Positions 27,666 through 35,943 of a DNA stretch of 64,000 bases are shown piece after piece. Location of the stretch: the NCBI GenBank assembly GCA_017848965.1, contig JAFIHA010000059.1:1-64000 (forward strand). Direction: 5' to 3'. The DNA comes from Dechloromonas aromatica (nom. nud.) (GTDB taxonomy: Bacteria > Pseudomonadota > Gammaproteobacteria > Burkholderiales > Rhodocyclaceae). Under the pieces are notes generated by a model. It was given only the letters and a program-made list of their open reading frames with translations, did not search any database and was not told the origin of the DNA. Position numbers and translations under genes: made by a program. The first letter of the stretch is position 1, and every line of letters starts with the position of its first letter.

Positions 27666-29999
27666 TTACTCGCCGAACAGTTTGCGCATCGCGTCCAGGA
27701 TGCTGTCGATCGGCGAGACTTCGACATCCACCGCCTTGACCCCGGCGTCGCCGGCAAATTCGTCGTACACCCAGTCGCCATCGACGTAGGAGACGCCGGG
27801 CGGCGCCGTCCGCTCGGTGATGGGCTTGCCGGCCAGCGCCTGACGCATGTAGTCGGCCCAGATCGGCAGCGCCAGCGTGGCGCCGAATTCGCGGGCGCCG
27901 AGCGATTTCGGCTGGTCGTAGCCCATCCACGCCACCGCCACCACCTTGTCGGCATAGCCGGCGAACCAGCCGTCGAAGGCGTCGCTGGTGGTGCCGGTCT
28001 TGCCGGCCAGGTCGTTGCGTCCCAGGCGCTGGCTGGCGGCGGCACCGGTGCCGCTGTTCACCACTTCGCGCAGCATGCTGTCGATGATGAAGGCGTTGCG
28101 CGGATCGATCGCCGGCTGCCTGTCTTCCTTCGACGGCGCCGGGGCTTCCCACAGCACCTGGCCGCGGGCGTCGGTGATCTTCTCGATCAGGCGCGGGCTG
28201 ACCGTGTGCCCGCCGTTGGCGAACACCGCGTAGGCCCGGGCCATCTGCAACGGCGTCACCGAGCCGCTGCCCAGCGTCAGCGTCAGGTTGTCCGGATGCT
28301 TGGCGGCGTCGAAACCGAAGCGCGTCAGGTAGTCGCGCGCATACTGCGGCGTGATCGCCTGCAGCAGGCGCACGGCGACCACGTTCTTCGAGCGCGCCAG
28401 CGCCCGGCGCAGCGTCAGCGGGCCGTCGTAGCCGTCGTCGTTGCTTGGCTCCCACGGCTGGCCGTCGGCGCCGCCGGGCAGCGACAGCGGGGCGTCGTTC
28501 ATCAGGGTGGCCGGCAAGAAGCCTTTTTCCAGCGCCGCCGAATAGACGAAGGGCTTGATCGTCGACCCCGGCTGGCGCGAGGCGCTGGTGACGTGGTTGA
28601 ACTGCTTGCGGTAGAAATCGAAGCCGCCGACCAGCGCCCGGTAGGAACCGTCTTCGGCGTCGAGGGCGACAAAGGCGGCTTCCACCTCCGGCATCTGGGC
28701 GATCGCCCAGTGGCCCTTGCCGTTCTGGCTGACGCGGATCACCGAACCGACGCGGATACGCAGCGCCGGTCCGGCGTTCGGCTGCAGCGCGCGGGCGGCG
28801 AAGCGCAGGCCGTTGCCGGTGATCTCCAGGGTGTCGCCGAAGGCCGGTTCGGCGCGCACGCGCTTGGCCGAAACCTCGGTGACGACGGCGGCGATCAGTT
28901 TGTCGCTGCCCGGGTGTCTGGCCAGCGCCTGGTCGATCGCTTCCTCGCGCTCGTCGGGGTCGGCCGGCAGTTCGACGAAAGCTTCCGGGCCGCGGTAGCC
29001 GTGGCGCTGGTCGTAAGCCAGCACGTTGCGCCGCAGCGACTCGTAGGCGGCGTTCTGCTCGGCCTTGTCGAGGGTGGTGTAGACATTGAAGCCCTGGGTA
29101 TAGGCGGCGCCCTGGTAGCGCGCAAAAAGCTCCTGGCGCACCAGTTCGGCGACGTGGTCGGCATGCGCCTCGAACTGCAGGCTCTGGCTGACCGCCAGCG
29201 GCTGGGCGATGGCCTCGTCGAACTGCGCCTGGGTGATCTTCTCCAGTTGCAGCATGCGCTTCAGCACCAGCTCCTGGCGCGCCTTGGCCCGTGCCGGATT
29301 GACCGCCGGGTTGTGCTTGGCCGGGTTCTGCGGAATGCCGGCGAGCATCGCCGCCTCGGCCAGTGTCAGTTCGGGCAGGCGCTTGCGGAAATAGGTGCGA
29401 GCGGCGCTGGAAAAGCCGTAGGAGCGCTGGCCGAGGTAAATCTGGTTCATGTAGAGCTCAAGGATCTGGTCCTTGCTCAAGGCCGATTCGATACGGTAGG
29501 ACAGCATCACCTCGGTCAGCTTGCGGCGCAGCGTCTTCTCCGGCGTCAGGAAGAAATTGCGCGCCACCTGCATGGTGATCGTCGACGCCCCCTGGCGCAT
29601 GCCACCGGTCAGCCCCGCCGCCACCGCCCGCGCCACGCCGTGGTAATCGACCCCGCCGTGCTCGTAGAAACGCGCATCCTCGATCGCCAGCAACGCCTCC
29701 TTCATCAGCGGCGGAATTTCCTGGATCGGCGTGAAGTCGCGGCGCTCCTCGCCGAACTCCCCGAGCAGCGCGCCGTCGGCGGTATAGATGCGCAGCGGGA
29801 TCTTCGGCCGGTAGTCGGTCACCAGATCGAGCGACGGCAAGCGGGGCAGGATGCTCAGCAGCATGCCGCCGATCAGCACGAATATCGTCAGGAAGCCAAC
29901 GGCGGCCAGCGCCAGCAAGGTACGGCGCAAATCGGTGCGGTAATTGGCCTGGGCAAAGGGGAGGGTAAGAAACTTGACGGCGGTCGAGAAGAATTTCAC
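27666..29999 (-). CDS. mrcA: Penicillin-binding protein 1A (class A PBP)
   Basis: The 777-residue bifunctional enzyme polymerises and cross-links peptidoglycan. A membrane anchor spans about 27-49. The glycosyltransferase domain has catalytic Glu107 (AIEDARFYEHGGVDYHG) and GGMRQGASTITMQVARNFF. The transpeptidase has S479xxK482, SKN 537-539 and KTG 667-669. The sequence between the two domains fits the OB-like insertion of PBP1A. No pil or com genes are adjacent, unlike in many relatives. It is convergent with the LysR gene, with 15 bases between stops. Confidence 0.96.
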   Translation of the reverse strand: MKFFSTAVKFLTLPFAQANYRTDLRRTLLALAAVGFLTIFVLIGGMLLSILPRLPSLDLVTDYRPKIPLRIYTADGALLGEFGEERRDFTPIQEIPPLMKEALLAIEDARFYEHGGVDYHGVARAVAAGLTGGMRQGASTITMQVARNFFLTPEKTLRRKLTEVMLSYRIESALSKDQILELYMNQIYLGQRSYGFSSAARTYFRKRLPELTLAEAAMLAGIPQNPAKHNPAVNPARAKARQELVLKRMLQLEKITQAQFDEAIAQPLAVSQSLQFEAHADHVAELVRQELFARYQGAAYTQGFNVYTTLDKAEQNAAYESLRRNVLAYDQRHGYRGPEAFVELPADPDEREEAIDQALARHPGSDKLIAAVVTEVSAKRVRAEPAFGDTLEITGNGLRFAARALQPNAGPALRIRVGSVIRVSQNGKGHWAIAQMPEVEAAFVALDAEDGSYRALVGGFDFYRKQFNHVTSASRQPGSTIKPFVYSAALEKGFLPATLMNDAPLSLPGGADGQPWEPSNDDGYDGPLTLRRALARSKNVVAVRLLQAITPQYARDYLTRFGFDAAKHPDNLTLTLGSGSVTPLQMARAYAVFANGGHTVSPRLIEKITDARGQVLWEAPAPSKEDRQPAIDPRNAFIIDSMLREVVNSGTGAAASQRLGRNDLAGKTGTTSDAFDGWFAGYADKVVAVAWMGYDQPKSLGAREFGATLALPIWADYMRQALAGKPITERTAPPGVSYVDGDWVYDEFAGDAGVKAVDVEVSPIDSILDAMRKLFGE

Positions 30000-30069
30000 G
30001 CGTTGATCCAGATCGAGAAAGCGGCAAAGCAGTCAGCCGAGGGCGTAGTGTAGGACAACGGGGGCGGAA

Positions 30070-31116
30070 TCAGAGGCTGGCGGCGATGTCCGTGGCCAGA
30101 TGGTCGACCGCCGCTTCCGTCGTCGCCCAGGAACACATGAAACGCGCCATGTCGCCGATGAAGGTGTGGAATACCCAGCCCGCCTGGCGCAAGCGGGCCA
30201 TCGCCGGCTCCGGCAACTGTACGAAGACGCTGTTGGCCTGCGCCGGGCGGCAGGCGAGCCCGGGCAACGCCGCCAGCCGTTCCGCCAGTCGTCGGGCCAG
30301 CCGATTGGCGTGGCCGGCATGCTTGAGCCAGGTGTCGTCGTCCAGCATGGCCAGCCAGGGCGCCGACAGGAAACGCATTTTCGAGGCAAGTTGGCCGGCC
30401 TGCTTGCAGCGCCAGGAAAAATCCTCGCCCAGCGCGCGGTTGAAAAACACCACCGCCTCGCCAAGCGGCAAGCCCATCTTGGTGCCGCCGAAACACAGCA
30501 CGTCGATTCCCGCGCGCCAGGTCATGTCCGCCGGCGAAACCTCAAGCGCGGCCAGCGCATTGGCAAAACGGGCGCCGTCCATGTGGGTGTGCAGGCCGTG
30601 CCGCTTGGCGATAGCCGTGAGCGCGGCGATTTCGTCGAGCGAATAGAGCGTGCCCAGTTCGGTGGCCTGGGTCAGGGTGAGGACCTTGGGGCGCGGGTAA
30701 TGCTGATCCCGGCGGCGGGTGATCAGGTGTTCGACGTTGGCGGCATCCATCTTGCCGTCCTGCTGCCGCGCCAGCAGGAGCTTGGCCCCGTTCGAAAAGA
30801 ACTCCGGCGCGCCGCATTCGTCGGTCTCGACATGCGCCGTTTCCGCGCAAATCACGCCCTGGTAGGACTGGCACAAGGACGCCAGCGCCAGGGAATTGGC
30901 CGCCGTGCCGTTGAAAACGAAGTACACATCGCAATCCGTCGCGAACAACTGGCGCAGCCGGTCGCACACGATCCTGGTCACCTCGTCCTCGCCATAAGAC
31001 GAGATGAAACCCGTATTGGCGGCATTGAAGGCGGCGAGTGCCTCCGGACAGGCGCCGGCAGTGTTGTCGCTGGCAAACTGCAGGTAGTAGCCGGGGACTT
31101 GGGAGGTGGCTGGCAT
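30070..31116 (-). CDS. ltaE: Low-specificity L-threonine aldolase
   Basis: This 348-residue PLP enzyme cleaves L-threonine and L-allo-threonine to glycine and acetaldehyde. The N-terminal FASDNTAGACPEALAAF, the HMDGARFANALAAL segment with the PLP-ring Asp, and FGGTKMGLPLGEAV with the Schiff-base Lys213 are clear. The start at 31116 (MPATSQVPG) has AGGA nine bases upstream; an alternative start at 31149 lacks a good site. The IS630 element begins 74 bases upstream, so the native promoter may be disturbed. Confidence 0.9.
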   Translation of the reverse strand: MPATSQVPGYYLQFASDNTAGACPEALAAFNAANTGFISSYGEDEVTRIVCDRLRQLFATDCDVYFVFNGTAANSLALASLCQSYQGVICAETAHVETDECGAPEFFSNGAKLLLARQQDGKMDAANVEHLITRRRDQHYPRPKVLTLTQATELGTLYSLDEIAALTAIAKRHGLHTHMDGARFANALAALEVSPADMTWRAGIDVLCFGGTKMGLPLGEAVVFFNRALGEDFSWRCKQAGQLASKMRFLSAPWLAMLDDDTWLKHAGHANRLARRLAERLAALPGLACRPAQANSVFVQLPEPAMARLRQAGWVFHTFIGDMARFMCSWATTEAAVDHLATDIAASL

Positions 31117-31190
31117 GGCGTGGATTCCTGAGTTTGAGGAATGCGTCATTGTGCCACGCTGGGGTTTTCCGGTTGGCTGGCTCGGTTCTA

Positions 31191-32310
31191 TTGATCCGGC
31201 CAGATGAAGTTTGAAGTTTCAAGCGGCATATTTGACACGCGGATCTTGGAAGAAGCGCTTGACCCGCTCGGGTGATTGTTCGAGTTTGATCATGTATTCG
31301 GTAGCGGCGAGTTTCAGTTTGATCTTGGTGCGCACCGGCACTTTTGTCCCAATGGCATGCTTGAGGTTGGCGTTGAGGCGCTCTTCCGGATTCAGTTCCG
31401 GGCTATAACTGGGCAGGTTGAACAGTTCGATCTTGTCCTGGCGCTCAGCGGCCCATGCCTTGACCGGTTTGCTGTGATGGACCCGCAAATTGTCGAGAAT
31501 CAAGAACACCTTCTTGCCGGCATCTTTGACCAGCGCTTCAAGAAATTCGATCAGCTTGTCGGAGTTGAAGGCCTCGTCAATGATCATCCAGCGCGTTTTG
31601 CCCTGATTCGTTACCGTGGCAATCATCGACAGTTTCTGGCGCGTGCCGCCCACGGTGTAGGTGACTGGCGTTTTGCCTGACGGCGCGTAGCTGCGGCCAC
31701 GTACATCGGTATTGACCAGGGCTGTCTCATCACCCCAGTGAATCTCGCCGCCTTCGGTCTTGGCCCGCTTCTCAATTTCCGGGTATTGCTCGTTGAGCCA
31801 GGCTTGCACGGCTTCCGGCCGTTGCTCGTAGGCCTTCTTGATCGGCTTCTGGGGGGTGAAACCCCAGCGCGATAGATAGTTGCCAACACCGCGCACCGAT
31901 AGCTTGACGCCGTATTCCCGTTCGATCAGTTGCATGACCGCCGCCCGGTTCCACAGCGCGAATTCCATCTTCAACTGCTCCGGGCGCTTGTCACAAATGA
32001 TCTTGCGGATCGCTTGCTCTTGCTCTTCGGTCAATGTTCGCCCTTGGCCAGCACGCTTGCCGCGCGTGGCTGGCCTGATGGCAGCAAGACCGCCTTCTTC
32101 ATAGCGATCAATGGCAGCACGAACTGTCGGATACGAAAGCCCGCTCAGCTCGACGATTTGCATCACGCCATAACCCTTGCGATGCAACCGCACAACTTGC
32201 TTTCGCCGTTCGTGTAGTTGCTCCAGTGTCAAATATCTTGCGTCGTCTTTTTCCATTCATCCAACATGGGGGCTAAACCATAAATTTCAAGCATTATCGT
32301 GCCGAGTCAA
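31191..32310. mobile_element. Complete IS630-family insertion sequence (1120 bp)
   Basis: The outer ends form imperfect inverted repeats: 31191-31219 begins TTGATCCGGCCAGATGAAG, and the complement of 32282-32310 begins TTGACTCGGCACGATAATG. They match at 21 of 29 positions. The element is bounded by TA at 31189-31190 and 32311-32312, the duplication expected of IS630/Tc1-type insertion. One intact transposase fills it. Confidence 0.88.
31219..32256 (-). CDS. IS630-family DDE transposase
   Basis: The 345-residue protein has an N-terminal helix-turn-helix (VMQIVELSGLSYPTVRAAID, 31-50), a Arg/Lys-rich linker and a DDE_3 catalytic core. The likely triad is Asp176 (HWGDETAL), Asp255 (FLILDNLRVHH) and Glu292 (SYSPELNPEERLN), a spacing normal for IS630. 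The frame is intact from ATG to stop and uses no frameshift, so the element is probably still active. Its stop codon falls inside the left terminal repeat. Confidence 0.95.
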   Translation of the reverse strand: MEKDDARYLTLEQLHERRKQVVRLHRKGYGVMQIVELSGLSYPTVRAAIDRYEEGGLAAIRPATRGKRAGQGRTLTEEQEQAIRKIICDKRPEQLKMEFALWNRAAVMQLIEREYGVKLSVRGVGNYLSRWGFTPQKPIKKAYEQRPEAVQAWLNEQYPEIEKRAKTEGGEIHWGDETALVNTDVRGRSYAPSGKTPVTYTVGGTRQKLSMIATVTNQGKTRWMIIDEAFNSDKLIEFLEALVKDAGKKVFLILDNLRVHHSKPVKAWAAERQDKIELFNLPSYSPELNPEERLNANLKHAIGTKVPVRTKIKLKLAATEYMIKLEQSPERVKRFFQDPRVKYAA

Positions 32311-32388
32311 TAGCTGCGAAATTCTGATTGACCGGCTTCCGCTGTTCGGCCTGATAGGCTCCCGCCGCTTGCCTACTCCCCATGAACG

Positions 32389-33933
32389 TCAGGTACTGTT
32401 CGCCTTCCTGAACTTCTTCCGAGCTTCTCGTGCCATTCTGCGTCGTTCTTCTCGGTTCATTGGGGCGCCAGACTCGTACTCGTGGAACTTGGGGCCACCG
32501 AAGTTGAAAGGCATCGGAAACTCGCGGCTCCTTATCCCAAGGTACTGTACATCCTTGACCGGTGTTTGAAGAACATCAAGCTCCTCCATCGTATCCTTCC
32601 AAACGACGGATTCCTCTGGACTCATCTCTTCAGTGAGGTCAACGTACAGGAAGTCTTGGGAAGCTACCTTCTCGGTAAAGGGCTCAGATGCGATGCCAAT
32701 CGATTCGGTCACGTTGGGGAAGCGCGCCTTGATGCCGTGACAGTACGCGAGCAGTGCGGCCGAGCGCATCTCCCGGTAGGCTTGGTAGTCAACATTCGGC
32801 GGCTTTGGAGCGGTCAGGAAAACGTACGCGCGGGACATCTTCTCGCCGCTCAGGATTATGCGTGCGAATTTCTTGCCGGGCTCGCTCTTCGAGAGCGCTA
32901 AGCGGAAGTGACTGGCAAGCTCACGCCTTGCCAGTCGGGGCTCTGCTGCGAGGGCGCGCAGGATTCGCTCGTGCTCGATGGTCGCCGGTGGAGTCTCAGG
33001 GAGACCAATCGCTGTCCCTGCGCGTACGAAGGACGCTTGGTACTCGATAAGTGCGTCCCACATGTAGCTGCCCTGATCTGCCTCGCGTTTGGCCTCTCGT
33101 TGATGGCTTGAGCGATAGAACCGCCAATCACCCTCCAGGAGGGTGATACCACCAGCGCCAAGCGGCACCTTGGGCAATGCATGCCGGCCGTTCTCCATCG
33201 TGCACATATACTGCGCCAGTAGCTCTTCTTCACCGGCAAAGTGCATAAAGATGCCGTTCGCGCCGAAATAGCGCTCCTTGCAGGCCAAGTAGTTGACAAG
33301 GTCCGGGACGGTATCTAATTCCTCCAAGAGAACGTCGACTGTCACCTCGTCGAGGACATGGACGAAGCGACGGCCTTTCAGCGGGAAGCCGACTTCGAAA
33401 GCGTGTTCGTAGTGGGCATCTCCCTCAAGCATACTGTTGAGCATCAAGCTGCCGCTGCTTCCCCCGCCGAAGTAGCGAACCGCTGCCTCATGGCCGCCGC
33501 GCGTGACGGCAATCAGGAAATACCGGGCTAAGCTTGAGTCCGGAAGAGCCACAGGCAACTTGGTCTCACAAGACTTGTCGACGAACACGCGGTCCGGGAA
33601 CCGACGCAAGAAGCTTTCGGCCCCTGCAAGCTGCCTTGCGGACTTCTCGATTGCCCTCTTGTACCAACGCGGCCAAGCAACCTTGATGTCTACGTCCGAC
33701 TGAAACGCGCAGTGCTTATCGGAGAACAACAGAACGTCGGTGCCAAAGACCACCAGCAGGTCGACCAACTCCTTGCCGTCCCCTTTGCCGACTGACCTCC
33801 CTTCGTCGCTGTAAACATTCGGGTAGCTCCACAGACTCAAGAATGCCTTACGGGCGAGCCGCACCAGGGCGCGTTCCGAATCGGTCGTTCCCTGTGCCTC
33901 AGCTGCTTTCTCCCAGGCGGTTTTGTCGCTCAT
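32389..33933 (-). CDS. Unrecognised 514-residue protein, possible nuclease-like N-terminus
   Basis: I do not recognise this family with confidence. The N-terminal region GKELVDLLVVFGTDVLLFSD followed by Lys73 has the alternating hydrophobic strands and spaced Glu55, Asp58 and Asp72/Lys73 expected of a NERD/PD-(D/E)XK-like nuclease fold, although the usual E-x-K is not exact. Residues 88-112 are helical and basic (RWYKRAIEKSARQLAGAESF). The middle is alpha/beta without clear motifs and the C-terminus is a basic helix (REERRRMAREARKKFRKA). No signal peptide or membrane helix. Base composition is visibly lower in GC than the surroundings (a sampled line is 60%), consistent with transfer. It starts about 1.6 kb inside the IS-flanked patch. 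Confidence 0.6.
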   Translation of the reverse strand: MSDKTAWEKAAEAQGTTDSERALVRLARKAFLSLWSYPNVYSDEGRSVGKGDGKELVDLLVVFGTDVLLFSDKHCAFQSDVDIKVAWPRWYKRAIEKSARQLAGAESFLRRFPDRVFVDKSCETKLPVALPDSSLARYFLIAVTRGGHEAAVRYFGGGSSGSLMLNSMLEGDAHYEHAFEVGFPLKGRRFVHVLDEVTVDVLLEELDTVPDLVNYLACKERYFGANGIFMHFAGEEELLAQYMCTMENGRHALPKVPLGAGGITLLEGDWRFYRSSHQREAKREADQGSYMWDALIEYQASFVRAGTAIGLPETPPATIEHERILRALAAEPRLARRELASHFRLALSKSEPGKKFARIILSGEKMSRAYVFLTAPKPPNVDYQAYREMRSAALLAYCHGIKARFPNVTESIGIASEPFTEKVASQDFLYVDLTEEMSPEESVVWKDTMEELDVLQTPVKDVQYLGIRSREFPMPFNFGGPKFHEYESGAPMNREERRRMAREARKKFRKANST

Positions 33934-34089
33934 GTGTTGGCGTTTCCAAAAGCATATCTGAGCACGGTCGCTACACGTGCATCATATCGTGTAGGCGACC
34001 ATTGACTCCTCTTCATCACGCTGCGGTCGCTCGCGCCGTCATGGCGTACTGCAGCTCATGGCCGCGGGCTGTCATCGATATTCGAAGCC

Positions 34090-34620
34090 TCAAAGGCTGC
34101 TTTGGCGGAGCTTGGTCCTTCCCACCAACAAAGGCAGCCCATCTCGTCGCAGTACCAGTTCCTTCAGCGCCTTGTCCGGGAGGACTGCCCCCTTGTAGAG
34201 CGGACCGCAGGGTGTTTTCGACAGTTTGAGCGAGAGCGCCAGGAGATCGTCGCGGTCGGTTTGGCTTTCGATCTGGTAGGTGAACTGGTTCATGATGCCG
34301 AGCAGGCTGCGGTTGCCGGTTTTTGCGTGGCTGACTTCCTGCATCAGCGCCATTTCGGTTTCGATGAATGTTTCGGCGATCCCATGTGCAGCGAGGATTT
34401 GGGCAAGTTGCAGGGGGAAGCGGTCGGTCAGCGTTGCCGCCGGGGCCAGTGGTAGCAGGACGGGGAGCAGGGTTTGTTCGTTGACCAGCAGGGCAAGCTG
34501 CGGGCGGGTGAACAATGCTGTGGCGTACCAGTTGCCCAGTTGCGTCGTGCTGGCGTCGGCAGTGGGCGGAGTGGGCTTTATGCGGTCAAGCAGTTTCTTG
34601 GTGCAGTGAAGGTAGTACAT
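34090..34620 (-). CDS. DUF6933-like hypothetical protein
   Basis: This 176-residue protein opens with MYYLHCTKKLLDRI and has LGNWYATALFTRPQLALLVN followed by EQTLLPVLLPLAP. This pattern (CTKKLL, LG-WYA, VN-TL) I associate with DUF6933, a family of unknown function found mainly in mobile or accessory contexts. No catalytic motif is evident. It is flanked by about 140-155 bases of non-coding DNA on each side. Confidence 0.6.
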   Translation of the reverse strand: MYYLHCTKKLLDRIKPTPPTADASTTQLGNWYATALFTRPQLALLVNEQTLLPVLLPLAPAATLTDRFPLQLAQILAAHGIAETFIETEMALMQEVSHAKTGNRSLLGIMNQFTYQIESQTDRDDLLALSLKLSKTPCGPLYKGAVLPDKALKELVLRRDGLPLLVGRTKLRQSSL

Positions 34621-34757
34621 GGCGTGATTTGGTTGATCGCCGGGGCTTCAGTCTAGCTGAGTTGCCACGGGGGTTGCTAAGCGGGCGGTTTGGGTTCCGC
34701 TACGACGGCATGCTTTCTTTGGCTTATCATCGAGTCGGTTTTCTCATGAGGTTCGGA

Positions 34758-35492
34758 ATGGTGCCGCCAAACAAGCTGCCGATGAACGATCCGCAACCAG
34801 AACGTTCTCCTTGGAACGCTTTCCCCGACGTGATAATCCATGCGCCAGAATTGACGGTGAAGAAACACGAGGTTTACGCGCAAGCAAAGGCGGGTGACTC
34901 GGATGCAGCCTTCCAACTGGTGCGGGATACCATTTCGTCTGCCGCGGTGAAAAAAGTTATCGAACTGGCAGCGAAACGCAGTCCACTGCTTGCTTCGGCG
35001 CATGCTTTCGAGAAAACCGGGGTGAATGCGATTCCCGAAGCATTGGCCGACGAACTCGGCGAAAGAACGGGATTCCCGGTCGACGGCTCAATCGTCCAGA
35101 TCAACGTCGTTGGTCACACTGGGGCGAGTGGTTTTTCTCGGTTGGCGAGGCAGGCTTTGTTTGATGGGGATGTGGTTGCCGGCGCCGATTATCTGTTGGT
35201 AGATGATTTCATCGGTCAGGGTGGGACTTTGGCGAACCTCAGAGGTTATATCGAGTCGAAGGGAGGTAATGTCATCGGGGCTACTGTCTTGACCGGCAAG
35301 GACTTCTCGGCCAGACTTGCCCTGACGAATGAACAACTTGCAGCGCTGAGAGCTAAACATGGAAATCTCGAAGATTGGTGGAAAGCCCGGTTCGGTCACG
35401 GCTTCGACCGTCTTACTCAATCAGAGGCTCGCTACCTCGAACGCACCAAGGATGCTGACACCATCCGAGATCGCCTTGCTGAGGCAGAGTAA
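34758..35492 (+). CDS. Phosphoribosyltransferase-fold protein
   Basis: This 244-residue protein contains the PRPP-binding loop LLVDDFIGQGGTLANLRGYI with Asp149-Asp150 and GGT 155-157. The preceding strand and loop (VQINVVGHTGASGFSRLARQ) and the C-terminal GHGFDRLTQSEARYLERTKD complete an atypical PRTase of the sort found alone or inside phage and conjugative multi-domain proteins. The ATG at 34758 was chosen because GAGG lies six bases upstream; 34746 and 34782 are alternatives. A terminator follows at 35541. Substrate unknown. Confidence 0.75.
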   Translation: MVPPNKLPMNDPQPERSPWNAFPDVIIHAPELTVKKHEVYAQAKAGDSDAAFQLVRDTISSAAVKKVIELAAKRSPLLASAHAFEKTGVNAIPEALADELGERTGFPVDGSIVQINVVGHTGASGFSRLARQALFDGDVVAGADYLLVDDFIGQGGTLANLRGYIESKGGNVIGATVLTGKDFSARLALTNEQLAALRAKHGNLEDWWKARFGHGFDRLTQSEARYLERTKDADTIRDRLAEAE

Positions 35493-35540
35493 GCGAGAGA
35501 TCGCTGCGCGGTACAGGACCACGCACAAAGCAAGTTCATA

Positions 35541-35566
35541 AAAAGGCCGGGTTTCCGGCCTTTTTT
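35541..35566 (+). terminator. Intrinsic terminator after the phosphoribosyltransferase gene
   Basis: AAAAGGCCGG (35541-35550) pairs with CCGGCCTTTT (35555-35564) around GTTT and ends in six T. The arms are nearly identical to the terminator after rplQ at 14281. It marks the end of the accessory patch. Confidence 0.9.
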
Positions 35567-35594
35567 CATTTCCTGGTTCGCGCCGAAATTCCCC

Positions 35595-35624
35595 TTGACT
35601 ACATCATGTCGATATAACTAAACT
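35595..35624 (+). promoter_or_regulatory. Predicted promoter of the ArsR operon, giving a leaderless transcript
   Basis: TTGACT (35595-35600) and TAAACT (35619-35624) are 18 bases apart. A start site 7-8 bases later coincides with the ATG at 35632, and no Shine-Dalgarno sequence precedes that ATG, so the mRNA may be leaderless. Confidence 0.5.
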
Positions 35625-35635
35625 TATCGACATGA
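35604..35635. promoter_or_regulatory. Palindromic operator over the ArsR start
   Basis: TCATGTCGATA (35604-35614) and TATCGACATGA (35625-35635) are perfect complements with a 10-base spacer. The palindrome covers the -10 element and the start codon, the typical position for ArsR autorepression. Confidence 0.7.
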
Positions 35636-35943
35636 AAACCGACTACAGCCAAACCATTCCCCCCCAGTGGGCCGTCATGTCCAGGATTTTCGTTGCCTTG
35701 GGTGACGAGCATCGGCAGCGCATCCTGCTGCTGTTCGAGCCGGGTGAGCGGCTCAATGTCGGGCAGATTGCCGAGGTGTCGACGCTGGCGCGGTCGACCG
35801 TGTCGCATCACCTGAAGGTCCTGCACGAGGCCGGGGTGCTGGCTTCGGAGAAGATCGGCAAGGAGGTGTGGTTCTGGATCGACCGCCCATTGCTGGAAAC
35901 CACGTTCACCAATGTCCTTGATTACCTTCGGGAGTCCACCTGA
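35632..35943 (+). CDS. ArsR-family repressor
   Basis: The 103-residue winged-helix protein has LNVGQIAEVSTLARSTVSHH followed by LKVLHEAGVLASEKIGKEVW, the ArsR recognition helix and wing. It contains no cysteine, so the classical metal-sensing sites are absent and another signal is likely. Its stop overlaps the start of the acyltransferase gene (TGATG), making it the first gene of a five-gene unit. Binding to the palindrome at 35604-35635 is inferred. Confidence 0.9.
   Translation: MKTDYSQTIPPQWAVMSRIFVALGDEHRQRILLLFEPGERLNVGQIAEVSTLARSTVSHHLKVLHEAGVLASEKIGKEVWFWIDRPLLETTFTNVLDYLREST

Noticed and set aside
28206..30053. 615-codon open frame opposite PBP1A
   Set aside because: PBP1A has all catalytic motifs in the other strand; the opposite frame has no motifs.
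35632..35943. Metal-responsive ArsR sensor
   Set aside because: The protein contains no cysteine and the usual metal-binding helix motif is absent.
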